This document shows positions 14,926-22,993 of a DNA stretch of 23,290 bases, piece after piece. Under the pieces are notes generated by a model, which was not told where the DNA came from, searched no databases, and worked only from the letters and a program-made list of their open reading frames with translations. The position numbers and the translations under genes are program-made. Each line of letters opens with the position of its first letter. Within the stretch, counting starts at the first letter, position 1. This stretch comes from CAZEQJ01 sp964514385. Its GTDB lineage: Bacteria; Bacteroidota; Bacteroidia; Cytophagales; Cyclobacteriaceae. The DNA lies in NCBI GenBank assembly GCA_964514385.1, contig CAZEQJ010000043.1, positions 1-23,290 on the forward strand. Direction: 5' to 3'.

Positions 14926-16434
14926 ATGAAGTCACGATATATCATCTTTTCCATACTCCTGAGCGTAGGTTCTTATTATGCCATGGCGCAGGAAAATATG
15001 CTCCTGGATCGTTCTTTCTGGAAATCACAGCCGGATATCAGGGAGATTGAAAACAAAATAAATGAAGGTCATTCGCCTACCGCGATGACTGAATTCAGCT
15101 TTGACGCTACTGTTTATGCGATTTTGGAAAATAATCCGACAGAAACCATTAAATATCTACTTACCCAGGGTAACGATATTGATAAAATCACACACGACGG
15201 CAGAACCTATCTGATGTGGGCATCCTACAAAGGTAACCTGGAGTTGATGAAATACCTGGTAACCGCCGGTGCACGTCAGGATGTAATCGACCAGCATGGC
15301 TACTCGCTCCTGATGTTTCCGGCATCGACGGGCCAGTCGAATATCGCCATGTATGATTATATGATCAATGAACTGGGCATCGACATTCAAAACGAAAGGG
15401 ACAGGTCGGGACGGAATGCCCTGCTTGCCTACGCCGCCAGCCTGCAGGATTTTGAAGTTGTTGACTATATGATCTCCAAAGGCCTCGACATCAACAGTAC
15501 GGACGACGATGGAAACGGCATATTCCATTATGCTGCTCTCACCGGTGAGGCATCCATTATGGAAACACTTGCTGATACCTATGGCGTTAACACTGCTGCA
15601 AATACGGCGACCAATGAAAATGCCATCATTTTCGCTTCCAGAAAATCAACGCGGAGCGGCGTTACCACACCCCTCTCTTTTTATCAGTTTCTTGCCGGCG
15701 AATACGACCTCGATCCGGCTATTACACCCGATAATGGCGTAACAGCACTTCACAATATAGCTTCACGGTCAAAGGACATCGAAACTTTCCGTTGGTTTAT
15801 TGAACAGGGTGTTGATCCGAATGCAGTGGACAATCAGGGCAACAATGTGCTGGTAAATGCTGCTGGCAGGGCCACACCGGAAATAATGGATTACCTCACA
15901 GGGCTGACAACCGATATAAACCATCAGAATAAAGAAGGAATTTCCGCGCTCACACAGGCGGTAAGAAATAATACAACAGATGTTATCCGGCAGCTGCTGG
16001 CAAACGGTGCCGATGTGAAGGTAACCGACAGAAATGGTAATTCACTGGGATTTCATCTGGTCGACACCTACCGCGATGAAGATGATTTTAAATCCCGAGC
16101 TGATATCCTTATCGCAAGTGGACTGGATATGACGGTTATGGAGGCAGGCAAAACAACGCTTCTTCACCACGCAGTTAAAAAACAGGATACCGCTCTCCTG
16201 AAGCTCCTGCTATCCTATGGCATTGACATCAACACAGTAGACGAAAATAACGAAACGGCCTTACACAAAGCCGCCATGCAGGCGAAGGATGAACATATAC
16301 TTCGATTTCTGGTAGAAGCAGGTGCAAAAACCGATATAGCAACTGCATTTGATGAATATCCATATGACCTGGCAAAAAGCAATGAACTATTAACAGATAA
16401 GGATATCACCTTTCTAAAGAACAGTACCCCATGA
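14926..16434 (+). CDS. Exported ankyrin-repeat protein
   Basis: 502 residues with a Sec signal peptide (cleavage near Y-A-M-A-Q22). About a dozen ankyrin-like repeats fill the rest. Good examples are D-G-R-T-Y-L-M-W-A-S-Y-K-G-N-L-E-L-M-K-Y near residue 90, N-G-V-T-A-L-H-N-I-A-S near 275, and N-E-T-A-L-H-K-A-A-M near 444. Repeats with G-A-D-V or G-I-D-I ends alternate with diverged ones. Ankyrins mediate protein contacts; bacterial periplasmic examples are known near redox enzymes. It is first in a three-gene operon, and its stop overlaps the DUF2271 start (ATGA). Its role may be to hold or protect redox partners. No enzyme domain is present. Confidence 0.9.
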   Translation: MKSRYIIFSILLSVGSYYAMAQENMLLDRSFWKSQPDIREIENKINEGHSPTAMTEFSFDATVYAILENNPTETIKYLLTQGNDIDKITHDGRTYLMWASYKGNLELMKYLVTAGARQDVIDQHGYSLLMFPASTGQSNIAMYDYMINELGIDIQNERDRSGRNALLAYAASLQDFEVVDYMISKGLDINSTDDDGNGIFHYAALTGEASIMETLADTYGVNTAANTATNENAIIFASRKSTRSGVTTPLSFYQFLAGEYDLDPAITPDNGVTALHNIASRSKDIETFRWFIEQGVDPNAVDNQGNNVLVNAAGRATPEIMDYLTGLTTDINHQNKEGISALTQAVRNNTTDVIRQLLANGADVKVTDRNGNSLGFHLVDTYRDEDDFKSRADILIASGLDMTVMEAGKTTLLHHAVKKQDTALLKLLLSYGIDINTVDENNETALHKAAMQAKDEHILRFLVEAGAKTDIATAFDEYPYDLAKSNELLTDKDITFLKNSTP

Positions 16435-16907
16435 AAAAAAGTCTGATAGCTTTACTGATCGTTTCCGGACTGGCTTTCTCCTGGACAGAGAAGTCAATGG
16501 TGTCGGTTAAATGTATGATCCAGTTGACCAATTACGGTGGTGAGGCAGCCTATCTCACAGTGTCGCTGCTTGACGCAGAGGATAATTACGTACAGACATT
16601 ATATGTCAGCGGATTTGAAGAGGAATGGTACCCGGACCTCACGTCATGGTATACATTCTATGACGATGACTGGGAATCTATAGACGGCATCACCGGCGCT
16701 TCTATCCAGAGTGGCAGCAGAAAAATAACCTCGCTGATGATACCTTCGGATAAGGTAGGCCCGGGATATAAGATCCGGTTTGAAACAGCAGTGGAAGACC
16801 AGCGATATTATCCGAAAGATGTGGAAATAAGCCTTGATGGCGGGATTACAAATAAAACCGTAGAAGGCTCCGGATATATCCGTCTGGTAAAAATGATCGC
16901 GGGCTAA
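16431..16907 (+). CDS. DUF2271 periplasmic protein with a flavinylation-type motif
   Basis: 158 residues: a signal peptide (hydrophobic 4-18), then a beta-rich domain that reads like DUF2271 (V-Q-T-L-Y, a Trp-rich W-Y-T-F-Y-D-D-D-W, D-G-I-T-G-A-S, a late Y-K-I-R-F-E-T-A-V-E). The segment D85-G-I-T88-G-A-S91 fits the consensus D-x-x-[ST]-G-A-[ST], where ApbE transferases attach FMN to the Ser/Thr. If used, this would be a covalent periplasmic flavoprotein able to take electrons from the membrane reductase encoded 4 nt downstream. No ApbE gene is in the window. The domain call is from memory of the family pattern; flavinylation is inference. Confidence 0.75.
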   Translation: MKKSLIALLIVSGLAFSWTEKSMVSVKCMIQLTNYGGEAAYLTVSLLDAEDNYVQTLYVSGFEEEWYPDLTSWYTFYDDDWESIDGITGASIQSGSRKITSLMIPSDKVGPGYKIRFETAVEDQRYYPKDVEISLDGGITNKTVEGSGYIRLVKMIAG

Positions 16908-16911
16908 TTTC

Positions 16912-19095
16912 ATGAAGATTTCCATCTGGAGGCTTATCCATCTCTGGCTCGCCATGGTTTCGGCGGTATTTCTGCTGATTGCCTCCGTTACAGGCGTAAT
17001 CCTGGCAGCAGAGCCTGTCTATGAAGGGTCGTATGGGTATGACACCGAAAGTGAAGACCTCACCGTAGCTCAAATGATGGAAACCGTCAGGGCCAACTAT
17101 TCGGATGTCATCAGCATTCAGAAAACGCACAACGCCTATTTTCAGATCAATGTATTTGGCGAAGACGGCGAGGAGTCTTTTTACATAGATCCACGTACGG
17201 GGGAAAGAGCCGGGGAGCTGTTCACCACTCCCGGGATATTTGATTTTGCCCGCACTTTGCACAGGTCCCTGTTTTTTAAAGAAACAGGCCGCTTTCTTGT
17301 GGGCATGACATCACTTGTGACGGTGCTGCTGGCCATTGCCGGCTTTTTTCTCGTCGTAAGAAAGCAGGGAGGGATTACCTTGTTTTTCAAAAAAGTGATC
17401 AAAGAAAGCTTTCATGAAGACTACCATACCCGGCTGGGCAAACTGTTTATCTGGCCTATCCTGGCGATCTGTGTTACCGGCACCATACTTTTTCTTGTTC
17501 GCTTTGATGTAATACATGACGGGCAGGAGAGCCACAGTTATGATTTTCCGGTTATCGAAGATGCTTCGGCTGATTTCAGCATATTCGAAAACACGACACT
17601 GGATCGATTCAGCGAGCTTGTATACCCGTTTACCGATATGGACGACGATTACTATGAGTTAAAGCTGACAGATGCTGAGCTACTGGTCAATCAAAAATAT
17701 GGTATAATCCTGAGCCGGATCGATTATTCACAGGGACGGCTGCTGTCAGATTTTTCCTTCAGGTGGCATACCGGTGAAGGCCAGCCGTGGTGGGCCATAC
17801 TGCTCGGCATAAGCTCATTGAGTATGCTGTTTTTCATGTATACCGGACTTAATATATACCTGCAGCGTAGCAGATCAAAATCAAAATGGCTAAACCCCTA
17901 CCCCGCCGTTGAATGTGACATTGTAATTGCCGTTGGCTCTGAGACCGGCTTGACTGCCGCAAAAGCCGGTGTATTACAGCATGCACTGTTGAAAAAAGGA
18001 AAAACATCATTCATCACCTCGATGAACAATTTCAAACCCCACCCGGGGTTACGGCGGCTTATTGTCATGACCTCCACCTATGGCAAAGGCGATGCACCTA
18101 CCAATGCCGGTCAGTTTATCAGGAAAATAAATGACCTCGGGGACGGAATTTCCTTTTCGTATGCTGTTGCAGGATTTGGATCCCGGGCTTACCCGGATTT
18201 CTGTGCCTATGCATTGGCGGTTGACAAGGCACTGGAAAATGTAGTAAATGCTGAAAAATGGTTGCCTGTGGCGACAATCGAGGAGTCAGCGCCGGATGAA
18301 TACACCTCATGGCTGCAGGCAGTGGAAACAACACTTGGCGTTGCCCTCCACATTAAGCCCGCCGCAGAAAGGACCGTTACCACTCGGTTGTATGTCGATG
18401 AAATTCGATTCTCAGAAAATCCTGCGGACAATACCTTTCTGATCGCGCTGCGATCTCACAAGAAGCTGAAGACCACTTCCGGTGACCTGCTGGCGGTTAC
18501 ACCCGCGGACAACATCCCGCGATACTATTCCATGTCCGTGAGTAAAGACAGAAAGACGATATTGCTTAGTGTAAAGAAATATCCGGAAGGGGTCGTTTCC
18601 GGCCGGCTTGCGAAAATGAAAAAGTCAGAGGTTGTGGAGGTAACCCTCAAAGAAAATGCTCATTTTCATTTCCCGCAACAGGCATGTGAGGTAATGCTTA
18701 TCGCCAATGGTACCGGCATAGGGCCTTTTCTGGGCATGATAGAAAGCAACACGGCAAAGGTGCCTGTCCGGCTGTTTTGGGGAGGGCGAGATGAGCGATC
18801 ATTTGCCCTGTATAAGGACAGGATTGAGCAATGCATGGCAGCGGGCAGGCTGTTGTCGGTTCATACAGCCTATTCGAGAGTTGGCGATGCCTCTCAATAC
18901 GTACAGGATCTCGTAAAAAACAGGCAGGACGAGGTAGGCAGGCTGTTGACAAGCGGCGGTGTGATCATGCTCTGCGGATCATTAAAGATGCAGCAGGGTG
19001 TAGAGCAGGTACTGGATGATACTGCCCGGCTTTCAGCAAATACATCGCTATCATATTACAAGGAAAAGGGGCAGATCAGGGCAGACTGTTACTGA
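16912..19095 (+). CDS. PepSY-TM / flavodoxin / FAD-NAD(P)H reductase fusion
   Basis: 727 residues. Part 1 (1-~320) is a PepSY-associated membrane region with helices ~8-32, 129-149, 178-197 and 293-317. His residues beside the helices (H10, H117 in L-H-R-S-L, H172 in D-Y-H-T-R-L-G, H286 in R-W-H-T-G-E-G) could ligate heme. Part 2 is a flavodoxin domain (~335-445; G-S-E-T-G-L-T at 342, S-T-Y-G-K-G-D-A-P at 388). Part 3 is a ferredoxin-reductase-like module: FAD motif R-Y-Y-S at 537-540, nucleotide motif N-G-T-G-I-G-P at 599-605, C-G-S at 688-690. It resembles a membrane-tethered sulfite- or P450-reductase flavoprotein. It probably moves electrons from NAD(P)H across the inner membrane, in an iron-linked operon. 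The acceptor is unknown. Confidence 0.9.
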   Translation: MKISIWRLIHLWLAMVSAVFLLIASVTGVILAAEPVYEGSYGYDTESEDLTVAQMMETVRANYSDVISIQKTHNAYFQINVFGEDGEESFYIDPRTGERAGELFTTPGIFDFARTLHRSLFFKETGRFLVGMTSLVTVLLAIAGFFLVVRKQGGITLFFKKVIKESFHEDYHTRLGKLFIWPILAICVTGTILFLVRFDVIHDGQESHSYDFPVIEDASADFSIFENTTLDRFSELVYPFTDMDDDYYELKLTDAELLVNQKYGIILSRIDYSQGRLLSDFSFRWHTGEGQPWWAILLGISSLSMLFFMYTGLNIYLQRSRSKSKWLNPYPAVECDIVIAVGSETGLTAAKAGVLQHALLKKGKTSFITSMNNFKPHPGLRRLIVMTSTYGKGDAPTNAGQFIRKINDLGDGISFSYAVAGFGSRAYPDFCAYALAVDKALENVVNAEKWLPVATIEESAPDEYTSWLQAVETTLGVALHIKPAAERTVTTRLYVDEIRFSENPADNTFLIALRSHKKLKTTSGDLLAVTPADNIPRYYSMSVSKDRKTILLSVKKYPEGVVSGRLAKMKKSEVVEVTLKENAHFHFPQQACEVMLIANGTGIGPFLGMIESNTAKVPVRLFWGGRDERSFALYKDRIEQCMAAGRLLSVHTAYSRVGDASQYVQDLVKNRQDEVGRLLTSGGVIMLCGSLKMQQGVEQVLDDTARLSANTSLSYYKEKGQIRADCY

Positions 19096-19204
19096 GGCGA
19101 TACAGAGAAGCGGAGATGGCCTGAATTTCATCAGAAACGCTTTATCTATTTGTACATGGCGTTAAGCCCTAGGATGCTTGTTTCTATAGAAATAGACAAT
19201 ATGG

Positions 19205-19249
19205 GTTACAAACGCATGGTGCTTTAGTCCTCGTTACAAACGAGGACTA
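19205..19249. repeat. Solo REP-like element
   Basis: GTTACAAACGCAT (19205-19217), 7 nt, then an 11-bp perfect hairpin with arms TAGTCCTCGTT (19225-19235) and AACGAGGACTA (19239-19249) and loop ACA. The same two blocks in the same order flank the RAYT gene 3 kb away, so this is probably a dispersed, non-autonomous copy. It also lies between convergent genes, where it could help end the reductase transcript. Confidence 0.75.
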
Positions 19250-19290
19250 GAGGAGTTTTGAGTTATATTCTTTTGCCGGTAGCGGAAAAG

Positions 19291-19319
19291 AAAAAAGCGA
19301 AGCTGTAAAACAGCTCCGC
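19291..19319 (-). terminator. Terminator after the outer-membrane barrel gene
   Basis: On the minus strand a 10-bp stem (GCGGAGCTGT with ACAGCTTCGC, one G-U pair) with a 3-nt loop is followed by TTTTTT. It begins 27 nt past the stop at 19346. Confidence 0.8.
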
Positions 19320-19345
19320 CTTTCCAATCCCGCAGTTAGCTTTTT

Positions 19346-20086
19346 TTAAAACTCGAAACCTGTCGTGAGTTTAAAGAAGGAATCATTCCCGTCTACAAAG
19401 TCTGTTCCGAATGAAAATCGGGCATACGGACCTCCGCCTGGTTTTGAAAATTGCAGATAAGGACCAAACCACTGATATACATCCGTTGCCTCCGTAACGT
19501 TTGACCCTCCCGTATTTATCAGATGCTCGAAATGTATACCTGAAGAAACTGCACCAGAAATTTTATAACCTAAATTCACCCAATAATGCAGATAAGATAA
19601 GGTGGTTCCGCCTGCAGGAGCTTCATCACGAACGGGCAAATAAAAACCGCCATAAATCTGACCTTCCAGTTTATCCTGATCGAGGCCTATGGTAATATTT
19701 GGCACAATACCATCACCAAGGACTGCCGGACCACCCGTACCGGATGAAAGAAGATTTCCGCCCAATATACCAACCTGTGGATTTATACTGATACCGCTTC
19801 CCGCATCAATGTTTACACCACCGCCAAACTCAGTCCAGTTGCCCCATGCACCACCGGTACCTCCTGACCACAGAATGCCATAGAAAGTAAAATCAACTGA
19901 TTCACTCAACGCATAGCCACCCTGAAAGAAGGGATAAAACCCAAAAAACTGGTCGGAATTAAGACTTACGGCAAAGCTAAAGTCATCTGTCTCTTCCTGT
20001 GCCATAACCTCGTTGGTGAAGATGAAGGGTGTTAATAAAAAACCAAGGAGCAACCCCTTGAAACTGTAATTTTTAGATAGTTTCAT
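19346..20086 (-). CDS. Outer-membrane beta-barrel protein, unknown family (possibly DUF6733)
   Basis: 246 residues. The signal peptide ends E-V-M-A-Q30. The remainder alternates hydrophobic and polar/Gly residues (F-F-G-F-Y-P-F-F-Q-G-G-Y, F-Y-G-I-L-W-S-G-G-T-G-G-A-W-G-N-W, Y-A-R-F-S-F-G-T-D-F) and closes with F-E-F, a C-terminal Phe typical of barrel proteins. Glycine content is high. I recall the F-Y-G-I-L-W-S-G-G-T-G-G segment from DUF6733 but am not certain. No transport or enzyme motif is visible. It is a single gene with its own terminator, convergent with the reductase operon. Confidence 0.75.
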   Translation of the reverse strand: MKLSKNYSFKGLLLGFLLTPFIFTNEVMAQEETDDFSFAVSLNSDQFFGFYPFFQGGYALSESVDFTFYGILWSGGTGGAWGNWTEFGGGVNIDAGSGISINPQVGILGGNLLSSGTGGPAVLGDGIVPNITIGLDQDKLEGQIYGGFYLPVRDEAPAGGTTLSYLHYWVNLGYKISGAVSSGIHFEHLINTGGSNVTEATDVYQWFGPYLQFSKPGGGPYARFSFGTDFVDGNDSFFKLTTGFEF

Positions 20087-20380
20087 TTGATTTACGTTTT
20101 AGTTCTACATACAATTTATAGGCCCTTAGACGGCCAAGGAAACGCATAGGACTAAAGAGCTGCAGCTTCGATCAGTTTATACATTTTACCCGTCAAAATT
20201 AATAATTTGGTCATTTAGGTAAAAATATTATAATATATTTAGAAAATATTTACATCTAATACACTAAATATGTGTTTTTATTATATATTTCATATTATTA
20301 TTCTTTCATGTAATATTATTTTGTGATAATTAAAATTGCAGAATCTTTCATATGGATTTTGATATACAAAATATTATTGT
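20087..20380. other. AT-rich intergenic stretch with a possible promoter
   Basis: About 290 nt without a gene, very AT-rich from ~20190 to 20370. On the minus strand TAATTTTG (20194-20201) matches TAnnTTTG, but the matching -33 is only TTTT, so it is a modest candidate promoter for the barrel gene with a ~100-nt leader. Nothing else is evident. Confidence 0.4.
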
Positions 20381-20674
20381 ATGTCAGTTGATCCCCGCAT
20401 ACCATACATTATGTTACTTTATGCGATTAGGTGGGGAATTATCTTTAGAATGAGTAGCGGCTTCCGTTCAGTTCGCGGATTTACGGTTAGCCGGTCAGAT
20501 GTCGCAGTAAGGCTGTTGCCTTATGCCGGCAGCGCGGATGGTGGTACAGACGGGGCGGAAAGGTCTGCAGACCGTAGGGAAGATGATAATGACAAGGCGG
20601 AAAGTCATGTAGATGAGATGGGAGGTCTTCCGGACGATCGGGAAGGCAGCCAGGATAAAGCGGAAGACAGCTAA
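20381..20674 (+). pseudogene. Doubtful or decayed reading frame leading into a 21-bp repeat array
   Basis: A 97-codon frame opens with ATG at 20381 and enters a series of seven-codon repeats (consensus D-K-A-E-G-x-Q). It is stopped by TAA at 20672-20674, exactly where the array pattern would expect the Gln codon. The repeats go on in the same frame to a TAG at 20849-20851. This suggests either a repeat-coding gene broken by nonsense change or a non-coding minisatellite that is open by chance. The N-terminal part has no recognisable domain or signal peptide. It probably makes no product, but a short acidic protein is not excluded. Confidence 0.35.
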
Positions 20675-20842
20675 GACAAAGCGGAAGGTAGTCAGGACAA
20701 GGCGGATGGTGATCAGGACAAGGCGGAAGATGGTCAGGACGAGGCGGATGGTGATCAGGACGAGGAGGATGGTGGTCAGGACAAGAGGGAAGGTAATCAG
20801 GACGAGGAGGATGGTGGTCAGGACGAGGCGGATAGCGGTCAG
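20528..20842 (+). repeat. Tandem array of fifteen 21-bp units, purine-rich
   Basis: Fifteen consecutive 21-nt units without spacers; the last nine (20654-20842) are the most alike and the first ones diverged. In frame they read D-[KE]-A-[DE]-G-x-Q or close variants, such as D-K-A-D-G-D-Q and D-E-E-D-G-G-Q. The plus strand is strongly purine-biased. Units 11 to 15 are separated from the first ten by no boundary other than sequence change. The stop at 20672 falls in the seventh unit. Confidence 0.9.
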
Positions 20843-20917
20843 GATAAGTAGGGTAGAATGATTTCTAAAAAAAAGTGATAATCCAAATCACAACGATTAT
20901 TAACGAGGACTAGCAGA

Positions 20918-21190
20918 GGGTTTTATCACGATGCAACCATTTTCAATGATAGAGAAACCATTCGATATCATAAGGTAATCAACATAAACTCCGCTGCACG
21001 TATTCTTAGTCATTATGTATTGATAAAAAATGATAATGCAACCTGTCTAAATCATAATGAAAGGGATATAAACGGCAATGTAACGGATATAAATACTACT
21101 GTAACTGCTAAAAATAACGCTGCACGTTATATAAATGTCAATGTAACGTATCAGAACTATTCGGCAACGTTACATCATGACTTGGGGGCC
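20918..21190 (+). repeat. Second, degenerate 21-bp repeat array
   Basis: Thirteen consecutive 21-nt units, possibly fifteen to 21232, in the same frame as the first array but with different sequence. The translated pattern is x-[IL]-N-[HDN]-x-[AV]-[TR], for example D-I-N-G-N-V-T, D-I-N-T-T-V-T and Y-I-N-V-N-V-T. The frame is open from 20882 to 21343 yet has no ATG; only a TTG at 21020 could start it. No family is recognised. Confidence 0.75.
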
Positions 21191-21270
21191 TTACAATATG
21201 AGTTTAACCAGATTCAGGCGCAAAATTTTAACAAACATTATCATGGGTCATCCTCCCCCAGCCTCTTACC

Positions 21271-21410
21271 TCAGTCGGGACAGGCTCCCCGACATGCGTT
21301 CCTTAGTCGGGGCAAGTTCTCGCCCAGCAGGGCCTGTCTTTGATCTAATGTCTGGTGCATAAAAAAAGCAACTCCATAATTTGAAGTTGCTATCAGTGGG
21401 CCCTGCTGGG
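21271..21410. repeat. 140-bp direct repeat, distal copy (tRNA 3' end plus flank)
   Basis: It matches 23112-23251 at 136 of 140 positions without gaps. It contains a CCCCGAC...GTCGGGG hairpin (21287-21312), an inverted copy of the tRNA 3' end (from 21322), a damaged copy of the tRNA terminator (21361-21392) and 12-13 nt of the tRNA 3' end (to 21410). After that the sequence diverges from the tRNA, so this is not a gene. It marks the left edge of the segment holding the thioredoxin-like and RAYT genes. Confidence 0.9.
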
Positions 21411-21491
21411 GTTGCAAACTCAGGACAGCTAGGGGAGCTAAAAGCACAGCGCAAAAGATGAAGAATCCAACACAACCTAATCTGTTAAATT

Positions 21492-22244
21492 TCATTGAGT
21501 GAATCTCTCTAAGGTTTCTTCAATGACCAAAAAAGTGCCTTCAGATAATCCAGCAAGTGCGAGTTCATATTTTCCATTATTTATGAGAATATTAGTTGGA
21601 AATGACAGGACAAAAGGGAAATTGTTTTTTAGTTCTTTATCCATTATTACAACAGGCCAAAGATGTTCATTTTTATCCAAATGCGCTTTGGTTTTTCGCT
21701 CATTGCTTTTTGAAATTGAAAGAAATAAAACTTCTTCATGGTACTTCTCATAAAGTTGATTTAGTTTAACTCTTTCCAGCTCACACGCGTAACAGCCAAC
21801 AAACCAGAAATTCAAATATACCACCTTATCAATAAGGTCAGAATATTGATACGTGACACCATTTAGGTCCGTAAACGTCAAATCTGACATTTTTTGACCA
21901 ATTATATTTTTTATGCTACTTCTTTCGAGAATTTCCTTTTTCCATTCTTCTTTTTCCTCATCTGTTGCTAATCTCCATTTCCTGCTTACGGTTTTAGCAC
22001 TACTGTCAATTTCAACATATTCAACATGTGTACCTGATAACCAAGCTCTTCGACTATCAAAAGATGTGGAACCATTTAATTTATTACCAAGAGTATCATA
22101 GTAATACCAAGTACTTGTATCAAGATATTTCTTTTGCTCCGAGGTGATAGAGCTTGGATCCCATGACATAGTGTAAACTTGTGCATTACATTTCATTGAA
22201 GGGAGTAAAATCCCAAGTATTAAAGTTAATATGATGTATTTCAT
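21492..22244 (-). CDS. TlpA-like thioredoxin-fold protein
   Basis: 250 residues from the ATG at 22242-22244; an ATG 15 codons upstream is rejected because the chosen one opens directly on a good signal peptide (hydrophobic 3-15, ending C-N-A-Q). Residues ~25-110 are a family-specific N-terminal part rich in Trp, Tyr and charged residues. The thioredoxin fold follows at ~113-250: I-G-Q-K-M-S-D-L-T-F-T-D, Y-L-N-F-W-F-V-G, C151-Y-A-C154, a S-I-S-K strand and a S-F-P-T cis-proline loop. The C-x-x-C pair suggests periplasmic thiol-disulfide exchange. The gene is notably AT-rich compared with the chromosome to its left and lies between duplicated tRNA-end sequences, so it may be cargo of an acquired segment. 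Confidence 0.88.
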   Translation of the reverse strand: MKYIILTLILGILLPSMKCNAQVYTMSWDPSSITSEQKKYLDTSTWYYYDTLGNKLNGSTSFDSRRAWLSGTHVEYVEIDSSAKTVSRKWRLATDEEKEEWKKEILERSSIKNIIGQKMSDLTFTDLNGVTYQYSDLIDKVVYLNFWFVGCYACELERVKLNQLYEKYHEEVLFLSISKSNERKTKAHLDKNEHLWPVVIMDKELKNNFPFVLSFPTNILINNGKYELALAGLSEGTFLVIEETLERFTQ

Positions 22245-22360
22245 TTGATTCTGGTTATAGCTAACGGCCAAGTGCATGATACAAATCACAAACCGCTGAT
22301 CTTATAATTGAGTATAGGAAATATTCTTTAAAACGAAAACGGTCATTGAAGCTCCCCTTT

Positions 22361-22409
22361 CGTCCTCGTTTGCAACGAGGACGGAACAGAATGTGCGTTT
22401 GTAACGCAC
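22361..22409. repeat. REP-like element, left of the RAYT gene
   Basis: A 10-bp hairpin (CGTCCTCGTT 22361-22370 with AACGAGGACG 22374-22383, loop TGC), 9 nt, then a 7-bp hairpin (GTGCGTT 22393-22399 with AACGCAC 22403-22409, loop TGT). Read on the minus strand it has the same block order as the copies at 19205 and 22994, so it is inverted relative to them. Its inner end touches the RAYT stop codon. Confidence 0.85.
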
Positions 22410-22957
22410 TACGACAAAACGGTAACATCTACTAAGCCTTGTTCTCCATTATAATCCATTGCACTACTGTAACAATACTCTCTTGATTTGTTCACGATTT
22501 CAGCTTTCACTGGATTGTCGTGAATATACGCTATCGTATTCCAAACTTCCTTATCATGCATCCAAATTGCATGATTATCATCTTTCCAGATTTTATAGTT
22601 TTTAGCTCTTCCAACTCGTTTTGCCTCAAATGCAAATTGATTTAACATCCACTCCCGGCGGCTCTCATTGATTTCATTCATCCTTTTAATTATTGCCTTC
22701 GATGTGAATTTCTTGAAATCACGCAGCACGTCTGATAACCGGTGGGGTGCTGTTGCTCTACAAAGTAGATGCAGATGATTGGTCATTAGCACCCAAGCAT
22801 ATATTTGCAGCCCTTTTTCTTTAACACAATAATTTAATGAATCTGTAATTACATGCTTGTATTCTTTCCTGCTGAACAAATCAATCCAATATACAACCGT
22901 ACAGGTTAAAAAATATAGATCATGCTGATGGCGGATAAGGTAACGATCGCCGGACAT
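22409..22957 (-). CDS. REP-associated tyrosine transposase (RAYT, Y1_Tnp)
   Basis: 182 residues, apparently intact. The HUH signature is H61-L-H63 in M-T-N-H-L-H-L-L, preceded by Y-A-W-V. The likely catalytic tyrosine is Y144 in I-A-Y-I-H-D-N-P-V-K-A, the position matching the N-P-V-K region of the Escherichia coli RAYT. The I-W-K-D-D-N-H-A-I-W segment (123-132) is also characteristic. RAYTs are single-copy, domesticated relatives of IS200/IS605 transposases that cut and join single-stranded REP hairpins. Here REP-like hairpins flank the gene on both sides in inverted orientation, and the stop codon abuts one. No accessory gene (tnpB) is present. Confidence 0.92.
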   Translation of the reverse strand: MSGDRYLIRHQHDLYFLTCTVVYWIDLFSRKEYKHVITDSLNYCVKEKGLQIYAWVLMTNHLHLLCRATAPHRLSDVLRDFKKFTSKAIIKRMNEINESRREWMLNQFAFEAKRVGRAKNYKIWKDDNHAIWMHDKEVWNTIAYIHDNPVKAEIVNKSREYCYSSAMDYNGEQGLVDVTVLS

Positions 22958-22993
22958 AGTGTTAAGTTGTTTGTTAAATATAGTAAATAATAC

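Noticed and set aside
20613..20861. A frame through the 21-bp array giving a very Arg/Thr-rich protein
   Set aside because: It is the shifted reading of the same repeats, without a plausible domain. Low-complexity DNA keeps several frames open.
20528..21190. CRISPR array
   Set aside because: Units are contiguous 21-mers with no unique spacers, and no cas genes are present.
20387..21250. Retron or diversity-generating element
   Set aside because: No reverse transcriptase, no template/variable repeat pair with adenine-specific changes.
21020..21343. 107-codon plus-strand gene starting at TTG
   Set aside because: The frame is already open from 20882, has no ATG, and ends inside the tRNA-flank repeat. 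Better described as a repeat array.
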